DNA from: Undaria pinnatifida
Taxonomy: Eukaryota > Sar > Phaeophyceae > Laminariales > Alariaceae
Reading direction: 5' to 3'
Assembly: GCA_012845835.1 (NCBI GenBank)
Contig: JABAKD010000001.1
Coordinates: 2,607,540-2,671,539, forward strand
DNA: 64,000 nucleotides
Positions 11,301 to 26,300 of this stretch are shown here, piece by piece. Below the pieces are notes generated by a model. It made no database searches and was not told the DNA's origin. It was given only the letters and a program-made list of their open reading frames with translations. Numbering within the stretch: the stretch's first letter is position 1; each line of letters starts with the position of its first letter. A program made the position numbers and the translations under genes.

Positions 11301-14300
11301 CGTGTGAAACAACCGATGTTCCTACGCGCTAGTTGCTAGTCCTGAAACAATTGTACTCTTAAAAATCGTCGTACTGATCGATAGTGCCCCACAATCTGCG
11401 GAGCTCAACCGGCCTGAAACAAACGGCCTACAAATGGAAACCCTGCCCCGTAGGATGACTCTGCTGGGTGGGGTGTAGAACACGTCACGCGAAGCGTCCC
11501 ACCAGCGAGTCCGTGCAACACGTACCGTGGGACGTAGCTATCATTGTGGTTAGGGCTCATTAAGGTGGTCCCAAAAACAAACACAATCGCGGTCGAGGGC
11601 GTCGGACGGCCCCTATCGTTATGGATAACCCATGAACTCGAAGAGAGTCATCCCGCGCTAGGTAGCAGTGCAGCACAAGATTCTAAAAACTTTCGGAGTT
11701 CCTGACATGGAGCTCGATATCTCAACATCATCACCTTAACGAAAACATGACCTCGAAGACTGTCGTTCGTTCTCGCAATTGGACCACGTGTTACATGCTA
11801 CTGATAGTGTAAAGTTGCAACACTTACCGCCGATCGTTGCACGCTTGAGAAAGCTCCACCGGTTCTAGCCTTTTAGCCGGAAAAAAAGGGCAACCAATCC
11901 CCTCTGGTTCACACGGAAGTTTTATTTGCATATATATGTATATCCGCATTGTCTACCGTTCGCTCTCACCCTCGACGTTTACATCATGTGCCCCCGGCAC
12001 AGACTGCCCGGACGCTCTCCCCTCCTCGGCTGTGGTGCTTCTACTCGAGTGTAGATGTGTCGCCGGGCAAGTGTTCAGTACCCATATCCCGCGAAAATCA
12101 CGACCAAACCAATTTATGTACGACGCCTGCTACGATATGGCTGGGGATTGTTTCACGACTCGTACGTAGCAACTTAACTAGGTTTTTGAATGACGGGGCT
12201 CCTTAACCCAGAGTTGGTCGAGATGGTTCATCCTTGTTCCGCGTTTGAATTTTTTTTTCATACCTAGAATGAGCTTGTTTCACTATCTCCCCAAAGCATT
12301 GCTGGTGGTGGGTGAAGCACGGGGAACAAAAACGGCTACGGTAGGGCGGGTACCACTTTCTTCACAACCAACGGTCGTTTCAAGCCAACCCCCTCCCCGA
12401 AGTTGACTCTGCACCTCACTTGGGCCAAAACCCTCGATGTTCGATTCCCTTCGGACAGCGTGTGGCTAACCGTTCCATTGTGCATTGCACATGGTAAATT
12501 TTAAACAGCGCGAAACCCTAAGACCGCATCTGGGAACAGTCGGGTCACTCGCCCCGAGAGACCCTGGGCCACGAGCTGCAAGAAAAGGTCCCAATAAAAG
12601 AAGAACTCCCTACTGCGGCCGTAGCTTTCGTCGCAGCACCTCAAGCGAGGAACATTGACGCGTTTGAGCCACTCTCTGTCGTTCACGGAGAAAAATGCTC
12701 TCTTATACGCGTTTTTATTGGCGCAGCGTACTTTGCCATGCCAAAAGCGGACTCAAGTTGAAAGGATTGAACAGCACGAAAGCTTAAGGTCGCAAAGTAT
12801 CAGAGATGTTGCTCGTGCGCGGGGGACCCCCAGAGACTACTGCAAAATATTGCCCCAAAAGTGATCCTCTTACCGTAGCCTGCGTCCATAAACTATATAA
12901 ACTGTTGCATCTCTATTATCGTGGATTGTGCTTTCTCGCTTGTTGGATTGGCGGAAAATCCCTCGGCGGTACAACGAACGGTAATCGTCTCGCAACCATC
13001 GCTGCCCTCGACAATGACGTTCACGTCTACTTATGTCCTTCCTCCCCCGCACCGTCTATGATCCCCTTGTCAGTTCGAAACGATGTATACATATACGGCG
13101 CGCAACCATTTGTCGCCGTCGTCGTGCAACCATTGCTTCCGTTGTGGTATGACCGTTGCTGCCGTCGGAAACTGTTGCCCACAGTCCTCGACAATAGTTT
13201 TGACAATATTGTTGACGGTCGTGACGACGTTTGACAGCTGGTGGTCTGCTACTGCTGCACAACGAACCTAAAATACGTATTGACGCCACGCTTCTATCGA
13301 TCCGTGCCGCGTGCTGCTATTGCTTTGTGTGTGGTCTCTCTGAATCGTCGGGCGTTCAACGATCCCTGTTATGGCGGGGGGTGGGTTGTGAATTAGCTCC
13401 GCCGTGGGCATTCCCAGCGCGCCGGCGTTAAACTCCGAAGAGCTGGTGAGTCCAGATGCTCTGGCGTGGGGTAGTTGGAAACATGTTCGGATCAGATTGT
13501 TCCAGTCGTCACCCCAACTGTCACGTGCCGTCGATGCGGCAACCGCGTATTGGTTTCGGCTTATTTTTACAGTAGAGGCACGTGCTACGGTAGCGGTAAC
13601 ACTTTTTGTGTGAAATAGTTTCTGAATGACGAAGCTGCTTAACCCACAATCGCCGGAAATTGGTCACTTTTTTCAAATGATTTTCGTTGTACACCTAGGC
13701 CGTGGGATTTCCATCCAGTAGCAGTAGTGGTTTCCCCTTGGCAGTTGTTGGGAAGAGGTCTAAAGCTCCCAATATGAGCAACATCAGAAAAAACGTGTTG
13801 CGTCTCTATCGTAGCAGGCGTCGTAGCATGTGCGTCTTCTTCCGGTCTATTCCGAACGCCGCTCACGGTGTTGCCTGGTTCGTCGAGAGGGTGCGCGGTC
13901 GCGGTTCGCCCGTCCCGTATGGTCGCCATTGCTTGATACACAGCCTCGAACCAACGGTCTGCGCGGACGGCACGCTTAAAAAGTTGTAAAGCATCTCTAA
14001 CTCCGTTTCTGGTCTAATATCCGCTACCCTTTCCAGCTGAAGCTGACTGCTTGCTCGGTGCTTGTGGTGTGTCTCACGATATATTGTTTTTTGGCTATAT
14101 CCTCCTCGTCTAACTCGTTCTCGTTTTCCCGTCGAGAGATAATATCTGAAACGCTTTGGAAACGACCAAACGTGACCGGCACAATGACCGCTACGACTAC
14201 AGGCCGCTCACCTTGCGGAGGTATACTGGATGTCCTTGGCGAGAGACGTCCCTTTCTCCATGTACGGGAAACACGAAACCACTGTGGCCGCAGCAGGTAA

Positions 14301-17300
14301 TTCAATAGCAGAGTGCATATCTTGAAGAGCGTAGCGGGCAAAACAGTAGAGCCCGTGCTTAAAAGGGTGAACCTTTCGTTATCGTACATATGCTGCAACG
14401 ACATTGATTGTAGGTACCTGTGCCGCTGCCCATAAGGACTGTTGTTTGGGACTCCTAGTGCTCGTCTTGAGCTGTGCAGGAGTGAGTTATTTGTAGCGGG
14501 GTTTTGGAAAATTTTACATCCGCCGCACCGGGTACCATCAACGTCGTTTGCATGGCGTCGGTCCACTTTCAGATTTCTTTGGTCACGAGTTCAACGGGTT
14601 TTCATAGACATGTGCTACGTTCAGGGAGAGGTTGATGGCCAATAATTTCGTGCTGACGGGATTTCTATGCTGCGAATCTCCCCAATACCCCGTCGCAATC
14701 CGATTCGTAGCTTTCGACATATTTAGTATTCTTTGTATGTGGTGCATATACGGGTAAGCCACAGGATCTCCATCGGAGTGCACTCTTAGGGTTTCTAAAC
14801 AAAATATTGATTCTGGGTGAGATGTAACGCTCCTGAAGCGGATGAAGTATCCGGAACGTCAGGCGAACACGGCTTGTGTAGCGCCTGCCTCGAAACAACG
14901 TGATTCCAATCGCAACCCTACCATCAATCTCTGGGGACCATGTTGCGGTTATTCGGGCACTGCTACGCGTGCTACTACGATATGATTATAGCACCGTTCT
15001 GGTGGAAACGCTTATGAAGACGAGGAACGAGACGCTCAACCGAAGACCCAACCACCCAACCACCTACGCAAACGAGTAAGAATGACACACGAGGTTCTCG
15101 GTAGTATGGGAAATGTAACACTTGCTATTACAGAGGTAGCATTGACTCGCTACTATAGAGGGTCAGCAATGGTTGGTGGCAATATTTTCCGGATGGCGGG
15201 GCTCTTAACCTTGAAAAACTCGTCGTAACGGTCAGCGAAATGTTAATCTCGGTTTTTCAGGTTATGAATGGTGTGTGCATCTCGGCCATCATGGGTTAGG
15301 TCGTTGGGTTGCACTTTCACCTCGCTCAAAGTAATTTTTAAGGCGATATAATCCCACGGCAGGGGTTACACGTTTCGGGACAAACATTTCTAATCGATAA
15401 AGCGATAGAGCTCTTCAACTGTGGAAACATCGATCAATTAGTATAATAACCGTAGGAGCACATTTGGTTTCGGACAAGAGGGCATAGAAAGGGTGGCTGC
15501 GTTCCGCGAACGAATGGCTTCGGGGTCACGTTTCGGGTGAAATGTTGGGATCCTTGCGTGTTAGGAGCTTAAAACCTTCTCGTGCACCCCTATTGTCGGA
15601 ATGACCAGGGTGAGGGTATAAAGCTCGCCTCAAGTGTAGGCCCCGACCTCGTACAAAAAGGGTGCACCTTCCTTACTGTAGCACGCGCCTACAGTCATAT
15701 AACTAGATGTCGTGGGATTGTTCACTTGGGGTGCTCGACCGACCATAAATATTCGGCCCTTCAAGCGCAACCCCTAACGTAGCATAAATCTGTAAACAGT
15801 AGAAGATTCGTTGATCGGGTTGAGTGTTCACTGTTCTTAAATTCAGTTCCTGGGTCGGCGTATACAGCTCCCCAGATGAGGACTGGGGCCATCCCACGAT
15901 AGGAGTTGCACGTTTCGAACTGAAACGTTTCTCGCCGGTTGTGCTCCCCCCAGAAAAAATACGGTGCACCTTCTCTACTGTAACAATCGCCTACAGTGAT
16001 ATATTTAGATATCGTGGGATTGTTCACTTAAGGAGGTCGACCGACAATAAATATTCGGCCCTTCAAGCGCAACCCCTGACGTGGCATAAATCTGTAAACA
16101 GTAGAAGGTTTGTTGATCGGGTTGAATGTTCACTGTTCTCAAATTCAGTATCTGGGTCGGGGTATACAGCCTCTCAGATGAGGACTGGAGCCATCCCACG
16201 ATAGGAGTTGTACGTTTCGAATCGAAACGTTTTTGGTCGGTTGAGCTCCTCAACCGAGGAACTACCGATTAGTCGAATGACTTTACGGGTAAAGGCTGTT
16301 AGGGGACTAGGTCGTAGATGCATGGTCCGGTTGTGCCAATGAATGCCTTCGAAGTCATGTTTCGGGTGATGTTGAAATTCTTGTGCTAGAAGCTTACAGG
16401 AACTTTCTGCTGCACCCGTACAGACAGTGGGATGGCTCTGTTGAAAAATTGAAAATGGATGCTATCTCTGTCGTAGCTGCACGAGTCATTTCGTCGAATA
16501 CGTATATGAACCCGGTCGGGTTTGGCTTAGTGCCGCATGGGGTAGTGGTGATAGCCCTTCGGGACATGAGGGTACAATAAGAGTAAATCCGGTCTTGGTC
16601 CAACGTTTTCTGATTCACGGTTCCCTGAACCAAACATACTATAATACCCATTTTTCGTGGAATACCGACAACGGCTACGGTGGGAGCGTGTGGGACATTT
16701 TAACTGCCGTTGAATTGGTTTGAGGCCACCCGAGTGGCTCTAGGGCGCGTGCTACGATAGAGGTAGCAATTTTAACCAGAAATTGGTTCTGAACGACGAG
16801 GCTCCTTAACCCAAAATCCTCGCACATAGTTTTTTTTCAAATAATTATTGTTGTGTACCTAGGCCGTGGGATTCTTATCACGGTAGGGCTTTCATTTTTC
16901 TCCTAAACATTATTTGAGGGGAAGGTCTTGAAACCTCGTTAGAGCCTCAAAACCCCTATCGATACTAACTTTAGGCAAAATCGTCCCAATGCAGGGTTTC
17001 TAGTATTGAAGGCGTTTAAAAACTCCCAAAGTGAGGGGTAGTATTAGAAAAAATTGGGTGCACCTATACCGTAGCACTTTTCTTAAATGCACCTCATCCA
17101 AGCCTAGGATTCATCTTGTTTTATATTTGGCCTAGTATATACGGTGGCAGGCGGCTTTGTGCACACCGTCCTTAATTTGAAAAGACTGCAAAAAAAGCCC
17201 TCTTCGGGTGTGGTTGCCGCGTCCTAACCGCCAAAAAACTGTGACCGAAATAATGAGCCCCTTTCCATACAGAGTATCACAGTGCAGTCTCCAACATGTA

Positions 17301-20300
17301 ACGTTCGTGTTTTTCTTTTGAAATTTCTTCGTCGGGTATCTACGCGCTGTCTGGTTGCACCTTTCGTTTTTTTCTCAAAGGTTGGTTAGGGGTGAGGTAT
17401 ATAGCTCTCGTCAAATCATGAGTTCCGGAAACATCGAGGTGCGCCCTTTATTGTTTTTCTCTTTTCCTTCTTGTTCTTTTCCTCCTGAAGTATAGCCCTC
17501 ATCGATATTATGGACAAGCCGTGGTCAAAAGTTTTCCCCCAGCTCACCCCCGGTACGTTCTATCATTCTTATCGCCCATCGGATTCAGCTTTTCCACTAT
17601 TCAGCATTTTACCCTGGTCAAGCTTGATCGATTTTTGCTAAATTTGTCTCCTGCGTTTCGCCCCCATCGACCGTTTGGGCAAGCCGTGGCCACAGGTGTC
17701 TTGCCTGCTCACCCCGGCATATGTCGTCGTTGTTTTCGCAAAAGGGTTCAGCGTTTCCAACTTTTCAGCTTTTTGATGCTCGTCAACGTTTCACATGAAT
17801 TTCCCAAAAACCACGCTCTCGCGCGTTCAGCTCGTCAATTTGTGGGGAAGACAACGTTCCCATGAACACCAGAAGGCACACGGCGAGGCTTGAACCCGCG
17901 GTTCTGACACTAGTAGGGACGGAACAAGGCCACGGAGGAGGGGATATCCGCATTGTTATGGCCGGGTTTGAGCCCCACTCGCACGAGTGACTCTGAACTT
18001 CACGGAAAAACAGACCACAGGCGTTATGTTTTGCGCAGTGTAGCTTACCACGTCACTGCAGATTTTCGTGTTACTAAATTCGCACAGCACGAAAGCTTGA
18101 CATCGCAAAGCAACGAGGGGGTCGCTCGCGCGAGCAACCCCGAACGTCTGCGAAAAATCGCCCCAAAACAGGGCGTCGCTTGTGTCGGCGAAATCCGCCT
18201 TCTATTCCATCGATGTGCGCCTTCTCACTGTACCACGGGCCCGTCCTGCTGATAAAGAATGACGCATCTTCAAGACGCACCTACCCCCGCCCCTGAAATT
18301 CACCTCGAGCGCTCGACAGTGAACTTGGCAGCCATGCCAGGTTTTGCAAAGATGAACGGGGTTGCCGTTGGGTCCGATGGCAGAGTGGACCCCAAGTCGC
18401 AATTGTTTCGCTCCTCGGCATTCGGAGTCGAGACAGGGCCAATGATTTCTCAGGTGCGGCAATCGAACCCGTAAAGGCTGTCACGGTGTACGGTAGACGG
18501 GGGGGTGGGGGGTTGTGTTAGGTCGATGAGTGCTACGATAGAGGTAGCACATTTCGGTGAATACAATGCCTTCTGAATGACGGCGCTCTTAACCCCCCAA
18601 ATCATCAAAAATATCATCGAAAATGTCATCGAAAACGTCAACCCTTGGTATTGTTACCAGGCGGTTTACGTTACTAGCTTATAGGTTTTTCATCAGGTTG
18701 CGTTTTGAGTTAAATCTAAATTAGTATGTTTGTTGGGTCAGCCACTCACTCGTGCGAGTGGAGAAAACTCGGTAGTGAAAGCAACGCGTGCTACGAGATA
18801 GAGTTGGCACGTTTTCGTCTGAAATGGACCAGTTTCTGAATGGCGGGGCTACTTGACCCAAAATCGTCAGAAATCGGCCATTTTTTTGCATGACTCATGT
18901 TGTGTACCTTGGCCATGGGATTTTTCATCCGGTAAATATGAGGTTTAGTTTGTATCTAAGACGCGTGCTACGATAGATGTTGCACTTTTCCGCCAAAATG
19001 GCTTTTGAATGACGGGCCCAAAACTTCGGATACGAGACAGTATGTTGTTCATAACCCTCGTTCTATACCCTAGCCTCGGGATTAACTCTCCAAATAAGTT
19101 TTGGGAGAAGTTTTAAGCTCCCAAGGTGAAGAGTCTCTGAACAAATGTGGTGCACCTCTGTCGTAGCACTCGTCCCAAAATCAATTTTTGTCCATTAGAC
19201 TTCCAAAATGAGGGGCCTCAGAAAAAGAGTGGTGCACCTCTAACGTAGCATGCGTCAAGTGGGGGTGTATCGTAACATCGTCGCAACATCCCCCGTAGTC
19301 CCGTAGCCTTGGCCTGGGGTGGAAGGGAGACGCAAAGTTAAAAACAATATGCTACGCCTGTCGTAGCACACGCGTTTTGTACGCCTTACCCCAAGAGAGG
19401 ATTATTGCGACGAAAAGGGGACATTATGTGGCTTTCACCTACCGAGCTGTGCCCCCCCCCCCCCCGTCCTCTCGTGATGCTTGCCTTATTTTCTCGTGAA
19501 AACCTACCCATGGACGGTGTTGATTGGTAGCTCCTGGTTAAGAGCTTTACGCTGGATTCGATTTCGGTCACGCCTAGGCAGACAACGTTCGCGCTCGGAG
19601 TGGACTACATGACTAACTACGGCGACTGGCTTTTCATACAGGTGTGTGCTTCGGCGGACAGTACTCGCCCCTCGGCTGTGACAGTGCCGGCTGTGTCCAG
19701 CCCACCGTAGGTGTTGCAATGTTTGGGTCAAAACGGTTTTCGACCGGTTAAACTCCTGAGGTGCGGAACTCTATCGGTGATTAGTATGGCAACTTGTACG
19801 TTTATACTTGTATACTTGTATACGGGTTCTGGAGCCATACCACGGTGGGGTTGCAGCATCAGTCCCTGAGCTCCTCACGTGAGGAACTCAACATCTCACC
19901 CCGAAAAAGGACTTCGAAGGCATTCGGTCGCACAACCCGACCAAGATGCTATGCCTTAGTGCTAAAAAACAATGTACTGGTGAAATTACTTCATTGACCT
20001 GCAGTTCCTCACACGAGGAAATCAATCGCCCAGGGACGTTTTGGCGCAAAACGTGCAACCCTTACCGTGGGATGACTCTTTACTTGGGACTAGCGCTGAT
20101 AACTGTCGGTCGGGTCACGCCATCAACTTCGCCATGAAGTCATTTTTTGCGGTGTGATGTCGATCTCTGCTGCATCGCTAGGCTAGCGTGGGATGGCTCA
20201 GGTGATGACGCTATCGATGTCGAGCTTCACTGGGAGCCTGTAACATACGCGCAAAGCTTTGCTTGCCGCGTGCTTCATGCTCATACCATGATGAAAACGC

Positions 20301-23300
20301 GCTGCGCGTTTTTTTTTTTGCCGTACATGGGCCCCAATCGTGTTTTCGAAATCCAATTTCCGAGCGAGATGCAAGATCGACTTGCGCGAACGGCTCATAC
20401 TCGCCAGTTAAGATGAGGGTATGATTCATGCGGAAACTTCCGTCCACGTGTCGTTAACGCCTCCCAGAATCACCTTGCGAGATAACGAGAAATGGTTTTG
20501 CCTTGCACTTCTCGGGTGTTCAGGCCTGGTGCCTAGGTCCCGGCGTGTGCTACCACCATAGACGTGGTACGTTTTTTATATACTTTTCGGATGGGGCTGA
20601 AAAAAAGTATTGTTTTGCCGATCTTTATTTTAGTTTGCGTTATACCTCGGGGTGCACTTTTGGTTTGTAACTCAAAATATGTTTTTTGTGTTTTGTGGGT
20701 GGGCAATGGAGTGGAGGCTCCCTCAAGCAGGAAGGTGTCCATGGGGCCGTTAATCGAGCTGCAGGTTTTCAATTTCTTCGAGCTCCCGTTCTTGGGTTGG
20801 GTATATGGAGTTCCTTAATTGTAGGCACGTCCTGCGGTAGCGGGGGGAGGGGGGCTTTTTAACTACCGAGTTTGACCACTTGCTCGATTGACTCTGTACC
20901 TCGCTGAAAGTGACTTCTGAGTAATGCAGCCCATTCGTTTGGCGCATCTCAGTGCCGACCATTTCATTGGTCTTATACTGCTCAACAGTAAGGAACACAA
21001 AACACAGAACAATGCAAGGGAACAGGGGGTCACTCCCGCGCGTGACCCCTAGGCATTGCGAAAAGAGCCCCCACACGAGCCCCTCCCCCCGCCCCCCCCC
21101 CGCCCCCAACCGTAGCTTTGGACTGCATAGCCACAAAAATCAATGATGCAGCCCTACCGCAGCATGACTCGGACACCCTTGAATCATTAGTGCATTAATC
21201 GATGGCTGCCTGAAACGTGATTTTCACTCTCGCTCGCATTACTTCGTCGCTAGAACGGTGGGACCCCGGCCTCGACGGAGGAGGAAGATTCCGCCAAGCG
21301 CTACATCCGCTGCGCCCGCGACCTGGCTAGGCTGGTGTACAGTGACACCATATACACGTGAGTATACACGTGAAGGACCCCGACACGTTCTGGCAGCATA
21401 TATATATATCTGTCTACCACCACCAAAAGCCGCCTAGGCATGTATACGATTGTGCCAAGTAGTTTATATTCCAAACACGTGATGTAGTTTGGTCTGGACA
21501 TGTTGTCAACATTGGCAATACTTGTTCTGCGCACGATTCCGCCGTCTGCCGTGAGGCTCGTATACCCATATCTTCGAGCGCAACGAACGGCAAATAGAAT
21601 GCTACAGTATGGGGGGTACTTAGTTCGTGCATAGCCGTAGTCGTATGACCATGGACCCTCGCATCCCTACTATGCCAGGACGGAGCACGTCGGGTTTTCA
21701 CCGACCAGGCAGACATTGCTTGCACCAAGCGCGAAGCGCCGTGAGTTGTTCGGCGAGTCGCATGATGGGTTGACGAACTGCACCCTACTACGATCTACTT
21801 GCATATGGATGACAGAGCTCTTCAATGAGATTTTTTTGCTTTCCGGTATGGATACTTCCAGAGACAGCCATGGGATTATTATGCAACTGCCTCCTGGGTG
21901 CCATACCCTAATCACTGGCGTGATATGATAATCCCCCCTTGTGCGGAGTAAAATTTCTCCACCCCGCGCAAATGATCTAACTCGACCGCCCCAGCTATGA
22001 TCGACCTCCAAAAATAAAACGAAAAAAAAACGGTAGGCGGGGGGGGGGGGGGGGGTAGCATCTTGTCGCATTGTTCAATAACATAGAACCCGTTGGTGAG
22101 CGTGCCAAAAAACACTTTATCTACTATGATACGTGACATTATGTTTCGCGAGGACATTTGCTACGGCGGCGAGGTGCAATAGTCTGTGGGCGTGTTGTAT
22201 GCGCTTCGCTTGAGGATCGTATACCTGCCCCCAAAAACTTTGCTTGAAAACAAATTGGAACCGCAAACAGGTGCACAACCACATCGTCTACGCGTTCAAA
22301 CAATCATCTTCGCGAAACAACACCGAACCTACTGACGATTGTAGGTCAAGGAGCCCGTCATTCAGAAAAAAAAAGGTGTTGGGACCATCAAGTGCTACCG
22401 CAACATGTCGTAGCACGCGTATGTATGGCATTCGGTGTTCCGAGACGTGTTCTTCCGTCCAATTGTTTTGTTAGCCAATTGCGCCTCCAGTAATGATTGA
22501 AAAGATCCCCTTCACTTGTGAAAGTGAGGTATTGAGTCACGGACGAGAGCGGCCCACACTTGGTAGTAGGTTTATTGGAGGTAATGCCGTTTTTTATAAA
22601 CCCTGCCCTGGGCCAAGACCACCAAGCTTATCGCCACACCGTCACAATAGCCTAGGTGTTTTGAACTATTCAAACTGCGAAAAAATGTTGACATAATTGT
22701 TTAATAAAATCCAACCATTTTAGGTTAAGGAGACCGGCCGTTCCGGAAAATATTGTCGGGGCAACAAATCTACCTCCATCGTAGCACGTGTCGACTGGCT
22801 TGCCGGCACACTGCTGAAAATCGTTGAAATGCCGCTTTTCGTCGGGAAAACTATTTTTTCCAGACAACATGCAGGCGCACAACCTACGGTACACGAGTGC
22901 TCCTCAACATTTCTCTGAGGCTCTACCACCTTTGGAGGAGCTCTCGATATTGTCCAAACCTTTTCATGAATAAAAAAAAATGTACGGTTAACCCGATACA
23001 GGCTCTCATGACCTAGGCGCAGGAATAAACATTTGCGTTAACAGCGTACACGTGAAAGGATTCCGTGAATCTATCTCGCGTAGTCGGTGCCCCCCGCGCC
23101 AGCCATAAACAACGTTTTAGCCCAAACGTGCGACCTGTATCATACCGTGGCATCGTAGCATGCATGCCGATGTTTGTCGGGTTGGACGTTCCGAAAATAT
23201 TGTCCACAAGGCAACTTTAGGGTGAACTGCGTAGAGAGTCATCCCGCGGGCTCAGGGGTGTTGCAGGTTTTGGGCCGGACTTCGAAGTATCGTGTCAACT

Positions 23301-26300
23301 AGTGCTTTTCGCCGGAGGAGCTCCTCGACTACGGAACTGCCGGTCATCCTCCAGGGCACTTTTACGATTATTTTTCTTTTGGCGCTACAGAAGTGGGCTA
23401 CGATAGGGGTACCCGTTGTTTTCGTCTGAAATGTTTTCTGAATGAGGGGGCTTCCTTAAAAAAACTCAAAATCGTCGGAAATACGCCATTTTTTTTTCTT
23501 CATGATTCTCGTTCTGTACCTAGGCCTTATACGGTTTTTCATCCGGTCAGCAGTTTTATTTCTGTCCAAATCGGTTTTGGGGTTAAGAAAGGCATATCTA
23601 TCATGTCTTGACCTCCTCTCAAAGTGAGGAGTAGTATTAAGAAAATAATATGGTGCACCTCAACCGTGGCACGCGTCAAAAATGAATAGCGATTAGACGT
23701 GTTGGTCGGATTGCCCTACTATGGAATGCCCTGGAAATCATGCTTGGACCCCCCGGCGAGGTACGGAGCTCCTCGTTTGTCGAGCTCTGAAAAATCTTAG
23801 ACTCCACTGCACCCTACCGTTGGATGGCTGTAGAGATCATCCGGTTATGAGCCTCGGTAAAAAATTGGTGCAACTCTACCGTAACCTGGTAGTCCCTGCC
23901 AGTAGGTATGCTTGTTGTGTAAGTTTTCTCCCGCGGGGTTGGACATACCAGGTAGATGTACGTTTTGCTTACTCTTCTTCTGTCGTAACGGGGTTCGCAC
24001 ATACAGATGTAATATCGCGTCGCCCCCCAATTGAAGAGCATTCGTTCGCGTGTTCTTCTCCCGTGCACGCGCTGTTGTTGTTCATAGCATCAACGAGCTT
24101 CCTACTCGAACACGCGAAACCCGTGTGTTAATGCGCACGCCGCTAGCTAATATACGCCTAAAGCACGAAACCCCCGCTACGCTTGTACACACACCGCGAG
24201 GGGCGCCGTGGCCGAAACCTTTCTCTAGTGTCCAACACGTTCGATAATTTTGAAAATTTGCGCATCAGTATGCGTCCTACCTACACACCTCGACGAGAAC
24301 AACGAGCAAACCGTTCGCCTGTGCACGCATACATGGCAAACCAGCCTCCAGAAGTTGATGAAAATGATGCTATCGAGGTAGCACCGTTTTTTGGCTTGAA
24401 CGTTTTCTGAATGACGGGTCGCCCCATAAACCAAAATTGGTCGGAGTTTTCGTTCCTGTTTTCTCTGGACTAATGTTCCTTGTTTTATTTGGAATGTACC
24501 TAGGCCATGGGATGGTTTGCCGGGTTGGCACATACATGTGGGTGCGACTCTCTCTAATCGTTTTTGTGTGGGAAAGAGGTCAGAGTCGAGCTTCTCAAGT
24601 GAAGAAAAACGCTTCAGACGACCAAACAAAATGATGCGAACCTCTACCGCAGCATTCCTCCTCACGCTAATTAAACCCAATCAACCAGTGACGCGTGCTA
24701 CGATAGAGGTGCACTATTTGTTTTTTTTCAAGGTTCCTTATTTTGGGAGCTCAAAAGACCTCTCCCAAAAAAGATTGGACAAAAATCAAGATCGCTGCCC
24801 GATGCACAGACCCCATGGCCTCGGTACACAGAACAAATCGTGCAAACAAATAAATAGCCTTTTACCGACGATTTTGAGTTAAGAAGCTCCGTTATCCAGA
24901 AACCAGTTATCACGCAAAAAGTGCTACCTCTATGATAGCGTGAGTCTCGTATTCTTTGATTGTGTTGGACATATTGTCAGGTGTCCTACGCAACCACACA
25001 CCAAGTACTTTTCGCTTGTTGGTGCATTGCATCCCGAACTATCCACCGCAACTTGCACGCGAAAATGCCTTCCATGTTTTATGGAACCACAATGCGAAAG
25101 AAACGCACGTGCGCCAAAACATGCAAAAAATGTGTACGTCGCATATGGTTTGTTTTTTTCTCGTTTGTTTTCACGCAGCGAGGCATTCCGAGCCGCCCTG
25201 ATCCTTCTCGACGAGGATGCTCTAAGCCGCAAGGGTTTCAACGGCCCGTACGCCCACAGCAGCCGGCAGAAGGGTTTCGTCACGTTCGGCGTTTCCCACA
25301 TCATGAAGATTCTCGGCAGTGTGGAGATGGCGCAGAGGGCGGCATGGTATCAGAAGTGGAACGTGCACTTGTTCGCTCGTCCAGAGGTTAGACTGTCCGT
25401 CGACCGTTATTGACCCCTTTCAAGCCCCAGAAATCCCCCCAATACTAATTCCAACGAGTTTATTCCCGCAAACGGGTTTCCAGTTGCAGCGGCGTTCAGG
25501 CCGTATAAAGGATTGCCGACTAATGCTACGATAGGCGGGTGGGGTCATCGAGTGGGTAGTTATCCCATGATCTTTCGGATTCCTACGTTTTCTCTGTTTT
25601 TCGCAATCGCGATAATGTGAACCGCCGCCGCTGCCAATTTTTTTTTTTTCTAATATGCTGCGCTAAACTAAAACGAAAACGTATCGTATCCGTTTATGGA
25701 GCGAGGTACACATAGCTACTCTAGCGACTGGGCCTGGTCCTATGAAGCTTCTCAGTTTTATATTTTCACGATATCCACCGGGGCCGCCATTGATTTTTAA
25801 TATAAGAGTGTATGCCAAAAACTAAACGAATCCATATCTCCGTTTTTGGATCGAGAGACACATATTTCACTCGAGCGACTGGGCTTAGTGATCGGTAGGG
25901 TCAAAACCCATCGGGGTGTTTGATACTGCAATGCGGCGTTCTTGGCCACGATTGAGCCACACAATTTTTGTTTTTTATGAGGTTCCTAACCACCTGAGGA
26001 AAACAACAACGTGCCACTTGATTCGAGGAATAAAACAAGACGACACCCTCCGATGAGCAATCCCATCGTCTAGGTATGTAACAAAAGTTCTTTTTTGTAG
26101 TTTGAAGTAATGGAAATCCGACGAAATTTTAGGCTAAACGCTAAGGGTTAAGGACCCCCCCCCCCCCCCTCCCAACCATTCAGAAGACGGTTCAGTCACA
26201 ACGTCATGCCTCTCTTGTCTAAACCTAGCATGCGTCGCCTGTGCAACGATAGGGATGTTAGTCTAGGTTTTCCTAGGCTCCTGTGGCTTGATGTACATGG

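Noticed and set aside
17881-17950. tRNA gene on the minus strand (GGGTTCAAGCC T-arm-like string)
   Set aside because: No D-arm, anticodon stem or acceptor pairing could be built around it.
18259-18319. Longer exon 5 starting at the upstream ATG
   Set aside because: These codons do not align with the family, and the AG at 18318-18319 gives the correct phase with exon 4.
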